DNA from: CAYQSU01 sp964420325
GTDB lineage: Bacteria > Pseudomonadota > Alphaproteobacteria > Rhodospirillales > Defluviicoccaceae
DNA: 5,282 bases
Assembly (NCBI GenBank): GCA_964420325.1
Contig: CAYQSU010000097.1
Span: 1-5,282, forward strand
Reading direction: 5' to 3'
Shown here in pieces: positions 1-4,600 of this stretch. The position numbers and the translations under genes are program-made. Numbering within the stretch: position 1 is the first letter of the stretch; each line of letters starts with the position of its first letter. Under the pieces are notes generated by a model. It searched no databases. It was not told where the DNA came from and saw only the letters and a list, made by a program, of their open reading frames with translations.

Positions 1-80
1 GGCGGGTCCGGCCCAGTGGCGGGGAGCGGCGCGAAGACGGCGGCGGCGGCCAGGCGTGAGCGCCGACGGCGGCGCCGGCG
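1..80. other. Unassigned left edge
   Basis: This GC-rich stretch lies downstream of the GST gene. I see no start codon with a ribosome-binding site and no recognisable protein in either strand. Positions 61-80 can fold into a short imperfect hairpin (CGCCG/CGGCG plus two inner pairs) right after the GST stop, without a T-run. It may be 3' untranslated sequence or the edge of a neighbouring gene. Confidence 0.3.
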
Positions 81-710
81 TCAGGTCCGGGCGCTCGGCC
101 GGGCGCCGACCTCGTCGTACCAGCGGCGGGCGGCGGTTGCCGCCTCGGGCAGCGCGATCTTGATCCAGCGGGCGAAGTCGACGGTGACCAGGGCGATGAT
201 GTCGGCGGCGGTGAAGCGGTCGCCGGCGATGAACGGCCGGTCGCCCAGCATCCCCTCGAGGTTTTCGAGGAAGCGCAGCGTCCGCGTCCGGCCGCGCTCG
301 CCCACCGCCGGGATCTGCGCATAGTCCACCGGCCCGGTCAGCGCCCGGTCCCTGAGCCCCGGCGCGAGGTTGCGGAAGGCCTCGCCCACCGCCTGCCAGC
401 CGTCGGTCTCGATGCGCCAGACGCGGTCGGCGACGACGGCCTTCTCGGTGGCGGTGGTGCCGAGCAGCGGCGGCTCGGGGAAGCGCTCCTCGAGGTAGCG
501 CCACGAGCCCTGGGTGCTGGTCAGCCGGGTGCCGTCGTCGAGTTCGAGGACGGGCACGGTGGCGTAGGGGTTGATGGCGCGGAACGCCGGCGTCAGGTGC
601 TCGCCGCCGCGGAGATCGACCTCGCGCACCGGCACCTCGATGCCCTTCTCGGCGATGAACATCCGCACCATCCGCGGGCTCGGCGCGGTCCGGCAGTCGT
701 AGAACAGCAT
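81..710 (-). CDS. Glutathione S-transferase family protein, ES motif degenerate
   Basis: This 209-residue protein has the length and two-domain layout of a cytosolic bacterial glutathione S-transferase. The N-terminal thioredoxin-like domain (about 1-75) opens with YDCRTAPSPRMVR (residues 4-16). It has the family's cis-proline in TVP (51-53) after INP, then a DDG turn (58-60). The helical C-terminal domain (about 85-205) carries the conserved DRPFIAGDRFTAADI stretch (147-161), with the N-capping/hydrophobic-staple aspartate D160. In most GSTs the DG turn is followed by L-T-E-S, whose Glu-Ser hold the gamma-glutamyl part of glutathione; here the same place reads L-T-S-T (63-66), so glutathione binding may be altered. 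The start chosen is the ATG at 710, where the fold begins; 36 further in-frame upstream codons overlap mcd and look non-coding. The gene follows mcd by 22 bases and is probably co-transcribed. Substrate is unknown; family assignment is firm, function is not. Confidence 0.88.
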   Translation of the reverse strand: MLFYDCRTAPSPRMVRMFIAEKGIEVPVREVDLRGGEHLTPAFRAINPYATVPVLELDDGTRLTSTQGSWRYLEERFPEPPLLGTTATEKAVVADRVWRIETDGWQAVGEAFRNLAPGLRDRALTGPVDYAQIPAVGERGRTRTLRFLENLEGMLGDRPFIAGDRFTAADIIALVTVDFARWIKIALPEAATAARRWYDEVGARPSART

Positions 711-732
711 CGCCGGCCCCGCCGGCCCCGCC

Positions 733-2406
733 TCAGTTCCTGGCCGACAAGAGGCCGCGGGCGATGACGTGGGCCTGGATCTCGGCCGCGCCCTCGAAGA
801 TGTTGAGGATGCGGGCATCGCAGAGGATGCGCGAGATCGGGTACTCGATGGCGTAGCCGTTGCCGCCGTGGATCTGCAGCGCGTTGTCGGCGTTCGACCA
901 GGCGACGCGGGCGGCGAGCAGCTTGGCCATCCCGGCCTCGATGTCGCAGCGGCGGTCGGAGTCCTTCTGGCGGGCCGAATCGAAGGTGAGCTGGCGGGCG
1001 ATCATCGTCTCCACCGCCATCCACGCCAGCTTGCCGAAGACGCGCGGGAACTCGAAGATCGGCCGGCCGAACTGGATGCGTTCCTGGGCGTACTTGAGGC
1101 CGGTCTCGAGCGCGCTCTGGGCGACGCCGACGGCGCGCGCCGCGGTCTGGATGCGGGCACTCTCGAAGGTCGCCATCAGCTGTTTGAAGCCGTTGCCCTC
1201 GGCGCGGCCGAGCAGGTTCGCCGTCGGCACCGTGAAGCCGTCGAAGCCGAGCTCGTACTCCTTCATGCCGCGGTACCCCAGCACCGGGATCTCGCCGCCG
1301 GTCATGCCCTCGGCCGGGAACGGCTCGGCGTCGGTGCCGCGCGGCTTCTCGGCGAGGAACATGCTGAGGCCCTTGTACCCCTTCTCCTCCGGGTCGGTGC
1401 GCGCGAGCAGCGTCATCAGGTCGGTGCGCGCGGCGTGGGTGATCCACGTCTTGTTGCCGGTGATCCGGTAGACGTCTGCGTCCAGGATCGCCCGGGTGCG
1501 CAGCGAGCCGAGGTCGGAGCCGGTGTTGGGCTCGGTGAACACGGCCGTCGGCAAGATCTCGCCCGACGCCAGCTTGGGCAGGAAGTGCCGCTTCTGGTCA
1601 TCGGTGCCGCCGAGGCGGATCAGCTCGGCGGCGATCTCCGAGCGCGTGCCGAGGGAGCCGACGCCGATGTAGGCGCGGCTGAGCTCCTCGGTGACCACGC
1701 ACATCGCCTGCTTGCTCATGCCGAGGCCGCCGAATTCCTCCGGGATTGTCAGCCCGAAGACGCCGAGCTCGGCCATCTCCTCGATGATCTCGATCGGGAT
1801 CAGCTCGTCGCGCTGGTGCCAGCCGTGGGCGTAGGGGACGACCTTCTCCTCGCACCAGCGGCGGAACTGGTCGCCGATCATGATGTTGTCCTCGTCGAGG
1901 CCTGGATTGCCGAAGTGGCCGTCCCGGATCATCGCGGCGATGCGGTAGCGCACGGCGGCGGTGTTGCCCCGGCGCATCAGGGTGGCGACCGCCGGGACAT
2001 GGAACGCATGGATGGCGTCGTCGGACACGCCCATGTCCCCGAGGCGGACGATCTCGCCCTGAGACATCGCGATGCCGCCGCCGATCTGGGCGAGATACTC
2101 GCCGAAGGCGGCCTGCAGCATCAGCGCCTCGAGCTCGCCGAGCTCGCCCGTGCCGTCCAGGCGCTCGGCCCACACCAGCATCTGCTGCAGCGCCGCGACG
2201 TAGGTGGCGAGCCAGGCATAGCCGTGAGCGGCGAGCTGGTTGTCGTCGAGCGCCTCGGTCACGAGCTTGCCGTTGCGGATGACCTTGGTCGAGACGCCCT
2301 TGCGGGCCTCCACCAGGAGGTGCTGGCAGGCGTTGTGGGCCTCGAGGCAGGTCGGAATCAGATCCGCAACGATCGAACGCTCGGTGTCAGCGGTGGCGGC
2401 GTCCAT
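733..2406 (-). CDS. mcd: (2S)-methylsuccinyl-CoA dehydrogenase
   Basis: This FAD enzyme oxidises (2S)-methylsuccinyl-CoA to mesaconyl-C1-CoA in the ethylmalonyl-CoA pathway and passes electrons to electron-transfer flavoprotein. At 557 residues it is much longer than an ordinary acyl-CoA dehydrogenase (about 380-400). The extra about 160 N-terminal residues, containing MSQGEIVRLGD (104-114), are the hallmark of Mcd and separate it from short-chain acyl-CoA dehydrogenases. The usual domains follow: N-terminal helical (about 170-275, with IPEEFGGLGMS at 211-221), middle beta domain with the flavin-binding stretch AVFTEPNTGSDLGSLR (278-293), and C-terminal helical domain (about 390-555) with QERIQFGRPI (431-440) and QIHGGNGY (501-508). 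NIFEGAAEIQ (525-534) carries Glu528 at the usual catalytic-base position. The start is the ATG at 2406, with GAGGAGAGGA a few bases upstream; the 17 in-frame codons before it cover that ribosome-binding site. It lies 143 bases after ccr and 22 before the GST gene. The name rests on length, the N-terminal extension and the neighbours; isovaleryl- or butyryl-CoA dehydrogenase is unlikely. Confidence 0.93.
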   Translation of the reverse strand: MDAATADTERSIVADLIPTCLEAHNACQHLLVEARKGVSTKVIRNGKLVTEALDDNQLAAHGYAWLATYVAALQQMLVWAERLDGTGELGELEALMLQAAFGEYLAQIGGGIAMSQGEIVRLGDMGVSDDAIHAFHVPAVATLMRRGNTAAVRYRIAAMIRDGHFGNPGLDEDNIMIGDQFRRWCEEKVVPYAHGWHQRDELIPIEIIEEMAELGVFGLTIPEEFGGLGMSKQAMCVVTEELSRAYIGVGSLGTRSEIAAELIRLGGTDDQKRHFLPKLASGEILPTAVFTEPNTGSDLGSLRTRAILDADVYRITGNKTWITHAARTDLMTLLARTDPEEKGYKGLSMFLAEKPRGTDAEPFPAEGMTGGEIPVLGYRGMKEYELGFDGFTVPTANLLGRAEGNGFKQLMATFESARIQTAARAVGVAQSALETGLKYAQERIQFGRPIFEFPRVFGKLAWMAVETMIARQLTFDSARQKDSDRRCDIEAGMAKLLAARVAWSNADNALQIHGGNGYAIEYPISRILCDARILNIFEGAAEIQAHVIARGLLSARN

Positions 2407-2430
2407 GGCGTCCTCTCCTCGCAAAGGTTG

Positions 2431-2449
2431 GGGGAGCGGGCGGCTCCCC
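2431..2449 (-). other. Intercistronic hairpin between ccr and mcd
   Basis: GGGGAGC (2431-2437) and GCTCCCC (2443-2449) form a perfect seven-pair, GC-rich stem with a five-base loop. It ends shortly before the GAGGAG ribosome-binding site of mcd. No U-run follows on the minus strand, so a processing or stability element, or a weak attenuator, is more likely than a full terminator. Confidence 0.45.
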
Positions 2450-2549
2450 TCCCACACCCGGCACCGGCCGACGGTGTCCGGCGACGGCCGACGGCAGGGG
2501 CGCCCTCATCCCCATGTGGCCGCCGCCGACGGCAAGCGCCGGACCCTCG

Positions 2550-4307
2550 TCAGTCGGCGGCTATGGCCTTGCGCACGATGTCGGTCATCGACAGCACGCC
2601 CATCGGCCGCTCGTTCTCGGTGACGAGGAGGCGGTGGACGCGGAGCTTCATCATCTTGGTGATCGCCTCCGACATCGGCGCATCGATGTCGACGGTGGCG
2701 CAGCCCTCGGTCATCCAGTCGCCGACCTTGAGGTTGGCCGCGTCCGCGGCCGTCCGCCCCTGGCGCGCGAGCACGATGTCGGTCTGCGACAGCACGCCGA
2801 TCGCCTTGCCGCCCTCGATGACGACGAGGGCATGGATTTCGCTGTCGAACATCTTCTTGGCCGCCTCGTGCAGGTTGTCCTGGCGCCCGCACGAGATCAG
2901 GCTCGGCGTCATGTGGTCGCGGACCTTGGTGCCGTCGTCGACGATCGTCACCGCCTCGGGCTCCTCGCCGACATCCGGCAACGGCGCCGACAGCGGATAG
3001 GGGTGCGGCGTGGTATGCACATCGCCGGCTGGCAGCTTCGCCCTCTTGCGCGCGATCGGCGCCTCGGCCGACTTGCCCAGCTTGAAATCAGGCGCACCGA
3101 TGAGCACCGCCATGTTGCCATGGGGATGCATGTTGTCGTGCATCAGCTGGTGTACCGTCGGCACGTCTTCGTAAGGGAATGCCTTCGACAGGCAAGGATC
3201 CAGTCTGCCGTCGAGAGCCAACTCGTTCATCGCATAGGCCTGGTCGTCGTTAGCGAAGTGTGAGCCCTGCACGCGCTTCTGCCGCATCCACAGATAGCGA
3301 AGATCCACGGTGGCATTGTAACCGGTCGTGCCGGCGCAGATGACGACCATGCCGCCGGTCTCACAGACGAACATCGAGGTTGGGATCGTCGACTCGCCGG
3401 GGTGCTCGAACACCACCGTCGGTTGACGCTTCTCACCAAGCACTTCCCAGAATTTCGCACCGAAACCGCGCACACCCTTCAGCCAGTTGGCGTAGCCGAC
3501 GGAATCCTTCCAGTGCGGCAGCATGCCCCAATGGTCGAAGTCCTTGCGGTTGATGCAGCCCTTGGCGCCCAGCTTCATGCAGTAGTCGAACTTGTCGTCA
3601 CCCGAGACGACGGCAATCGGAATCGCGCCCGCGGCCTTGACGATCTGGATCGCCATCGAGCCGAGACCGCCGGCCCCACCCCAGATCAGCACCGGATCAT
3701 TCGGCTTCATCGCGTGTTCCGGCCAGCCGTGCAGCATCCGCCACGCGGTGGCGCCGACCAGCGTATAGGCGGCCGCCTCCTCCCAGGTCATGTGCTTCGG
3801 CTTCGGCATGCACTGGTGGCCCTGGACGCGGCAGAACTGGGCGAAGCTGCCCCAATTGGTCTCGTAGCCCCAGATCCTGTAGGTCGGCGAGTACATCGGG
3901 TCGTTGCCGGCCTTGACCCAGGAGCAGTCGCGGCTCCACATCCCGCAGTGGATGATGACCTCGTCACCGACCTTGACGTTGGTGACGTCCTTGCCGGCCT
4001 TGTAGACGATGCCCGAGGCGTCGCTGCCGCCGATGTGGAAGTCCTCCTTCTCGCCCGCCTTCTGCCGGGCCTTGATGACGTTGATGGGGATGCCGAGGCC
4101 GGCCCAGACGTTGTTGTAGTTGATGCCGGCCGCCATGACGTAGACCAGGACCTCGTCGTCGGCGATGGAGGGAACATCGACGACCTCCTTCTGGAACGCC
4201 GTCATCGGCTGTCCGAACCGCTCCTCGCGGATCAGCCACGCGTGCATCTTCGGAGGGACTTCGCCCATGCGCGGTGCCACACCGACGTCGTACAGGTCCT
4301 TGGTCAT
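2550..4307 (-). CDS. ccr: Crotonyl-CoA carboxylase/reductase fused to a C-terminal CBS domain pair
   Basis: The enzyme part reductively carboxylates crotonyl-CoA to (2S)-ethylmalonyl-CoA with NADPH and CO2, the committed step of the ethylmalonyl-CoA pathway. The 585 residues divide into CCR proper (1 to about 410), a linker (about 411-458, including PHPYPLSAPLPD at 434-445) and two CBS motifs (about 459-513 and 526-583). CCR landmarks are GINYNNVWAG (61-70), DFHIGGSDASGIV (89-101), IWGYETNWGSFAQF (145-158), the NADPH-binding glycine loop IWGGAGGLG (208-216), NRKDFDHWG (253-261), VFEHPGE (299-305), CAGTTGYN (324-331) and WMRQKRVQGSHFA (340-352). Asn and Glu in the second and fourth stretches and His350 match, by my alignment from memory, residues reported to hold CO2 in Kitasatospora CCR. 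Both CBS motifs end in GVLSxTDIV (504-512, 570-578), with the S/T-x-x-D that contacts adenosine ligands. Normal CCRs are about 430 residues, so the CBS pair is an addition. The ATG at 4307 has GGAGGA six bases upstream; 92 in-frame codons before it are arginine-rich and lie in the promoter region. Confidence 0.95.
   Translation of the reverse strand: MTKDLYDVGVAPRMGEVPPKMHAWLIREERFGQPMTAFQKEVVDVPSIADDEVLVYVMAAGINYNNVWAGLGIPINVIKARQKAGEKEDFHIGGSDASGIVYKAGKDVTNVKVGDEVIIHCGMWSRDCSWVKAGNDPMYSPTYRIWGYETNWGSFAQFCRVQGHQCMPKPKHMTWEEAAAYTLVGATAWRMLHGWPEHAMKPNDPVLIWGGAGGLGSMAIQIVKAAGAIPIAVVSGDDKFDYCMKLGAKGCINRKDFDHWGMLPHWKDSVGYANWLKGVRGFGAKFWEVLGEKRQPTVVFEHPGESTIPTSMFVCETGGMVVICAGTTGYNATVDLRYLWMRQKRVQGSHFANDDQAYAMNELALDGRLDPCLSKAFPYEDVPTVHQLMHDNMHPHGNMAVLIGAPDFKLGKSAEAPIARKRAKLPAGDVHTTPHPYPLSAPLPDVGEEPEAVTIVDDGTKVRDHMTPSLISCGRQDNLHEAAKKMFDSEIHALVVIEGGKAIGVLSQTDIVLARQGRTAADAANLKVGDWMTEGCATVDIDAPMSEAITKMMKLRVHRLLVTENERPMGVLSMTDIVRKAIAAD
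2949..2966 (-). promoter_or_regulatory. Possible internal ribosome-binding site and GTG start for the CBS part
   Basis: Inside ccr, on the coding strand, GAGGAG (2966-2961) is followed after nine bases by an in-frame GTG (2951-2949, codon 453). Starting there would give a 133-residue protein made of nothing but the CBS pair, a size common for stand-alone CBS proteins. The Shine-Dalgarno-like bases also encode Glu-Glu, so chance is quite possible. Confidence 0.25.
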
Positions 4308-4313
4308 GATGCT

Positions 4314-4319
4314 TCCTCC
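4314..4319 (-). promoter_or_regulatory. Ribosome-binding site of ccr
   Basis: GGAGGA on the minus strand lies six bases before the ATG at 4307. It decides the start: the much longer open frame reaching back to 4583 has no comparable support, and the CCR homology begins just after this ATG. Confidence 0.85.
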
Positions 4320-4330
4320 GCAAGCGTTCC

Positions 4331-4344
4331 GCGCGTTTCCGCGC
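4331..4344 (-). other. Hairpin with GAAA tetraloop just upstream of the ccr ribosome-binding site
   Basis: On the minus strand this reads GCGCG-GAAA-CGCGC: a perfect five-pair stem closed by a GNRA-type loop, an unusually stable RNA motif. It ends 11 bases before the GGAGGA ribosome-binding site of ccr, so it may protect or modulate the messenger. Confidence 0.45.
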
Positions 4345-4363
4345 CCTTGTCCACGAGCAGCGC

Positions 4364-4382
4364 CGGCCCTTTCGTCGGGCCG
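4364..4382 (-). other. GC-only hairpin in the ccr leader
   Basis: CGGCCC (4364-4369) and GGGCCG (4377-4382) form a perfect six-pair stem around a seven-base loop. In the ccr transcript the loop reads GACGAAA. There is no following U-run, so it is not an ordinary intrinsic terminator. Confidence 0.4.
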
Positions 4383-4420
4383 AACTCGGGCGTACACTGG
4401 CGCGCCCTCGCCGTCCGCGG

Positions 4421-4432
4421 GTCGGCGCCGAC
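4421..4432. repeat. Perfect 12-base palindrome GTCGGCGCCGAC
   Basis: GTCGGCGCCGAC reads the same on both strands. It lies between the candidate ccr promoter and the ccr start. It could be an operator for a dimeric regulator, or in the ccr RNA a small hairpin (GTCG stem, GCGC loop). A 12-base palindrome is not rare enough in GC-rich DNA to prove function. Confidence 0.4.
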
Positions 4433-4464
4433 GAGCCATCCGTCGCCGCCCGGGGACAAGAGGC

Positions 4465-4493
4465 TTTTTAGCCCGTCGAGCCTTTCTTCGCAA
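4465..4493 (-). promoter_or_regulatory. Candidate sigma70-like promoter for ccr-mcd-gst
   Basis: Read on the minus strand, TTGCGA (4493-4488) and TAAAAA (4470-4465) are separated by exactly 17 bases. Each matches four of six positions of the housekeeping -35 and -10 consensus. This would start transcription near 4458 and give a leader of about 150 bases before the ccr ATG. The match is partial and could be chance in an AT-richer patch. Confidence 0.3.
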
Positions 4494-4518
4494 TGCACAA
4501 TTTGCTAGATTGATGGCG

Positions 4519-4530
4519 GGACGATCGCCC
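4519..4530. repeat. Near-palindrome around CGATCG upstream of ecm
   Basis: GGACGATCGCCC is a dyad of twelve bases with one mismatched pair, centred on the palindrome CGATCG. It sits about 70 bases before the ecm start, just downstream of the AT-rich patch, where an operator would be plausible. The evidence is symmetry and position only. Confidence 0.25.
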
Positions 4531-4567
4531 GATTGGTTTGGTTTCCTGGACTTTGGCGGCATCACAG

Positions 4568-4581
4568 GCCGCTTTTGCGGC
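4568..4581 (+). other. Hairpin GCCGC-TTTT-GCGGC before the ecm ribosome-binding site
   Basis: A perfect five-pair stem with a TTTT loop ends seven bases before the AGGAGG of ecm. In the ecm messenger it would form a compact leader hairpin right next to the ribosome-binding site. Confidence 0.4.
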
Positions 4582-4588
4582 ACAGCTC

Positions 4589-4600
4589 AGGAGGGAGGAG
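4589..4600 (+). promoter_or_regulatory. Strong ribosome-binding site of ecm
   Basis: AGGAGGGAGGAG lies directly before the ATG at 4601. The first AGGAGG has a six-base spacing to the start, and the rest offers overlapping alternatives. This fixes the ecm start and suggests efficient translation. Confidence 0.85.

Larger units (their letters stand above)
4308..4600. promoter_or_regulatory. Divergent promoter region between ccr and ecm
   Basis: These 293 bases separate the starts of two divergently transcribed genes of the same pathway, so both promoters, and any shared operator, should lie here. No convincing small gene is seen in it. The most AT-rich part is about 4465-4515, in the middle-right; the flanks hold GC hairpins. 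Single elements are listed separately. For ecm I found only a weak -10-like TAGATT (4506-4511), with a poor TTTCTT 17 bases upstream (4483-4488). Confidence 0.75.

Noticed and set aside
711..818. 36-codon N-terminal extension of the GST gene
   Set aside because: It lies inside the conserved C-terminus of mcd in another frame and is low in complexity. The GST fold begins at the ATG at 710.
593..1447. 284-codon minus-strand frame overlapping mcd and the GST gene
   Set aside because: It is an Arg-rich shifted frame of mcd (RRRR-type runs) that covers the true catalytic region in the wrong frame.
2431..2449. Intrinsic terminator after ccr
   Set aside because: The stem is strong, but no T-run follows in the transcript direction and it sits next to the mcd ribosome-binding site. 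I kept it only as a hairpin.
769..3000. 743-codon open frame on the plus strand opposite mcd and the CBS part
   Set aside because: It is antisense to two well-identified genes. Its translation is rich in Ala, Gly, Arg, Asp and His with no recognisable domain, typical of the mirror frame of GC-rich coding DNA.
3402..4508. 368-codon open frame on the plus strand opposite ccr
   Set aside because: It is antisense to the conserved CCR enzyme, low in complexity (Asp, Val, Leu, Ala, Arg, His) and without homology I can recognise.
4308..4583. 92-codon N-terminal extension of ccr
   Set aside because: It is Arg/Ala-rich and unlike CCR, it covers the ecm upstream region, and a good ribosome-binding site supports the ATG at 4307.
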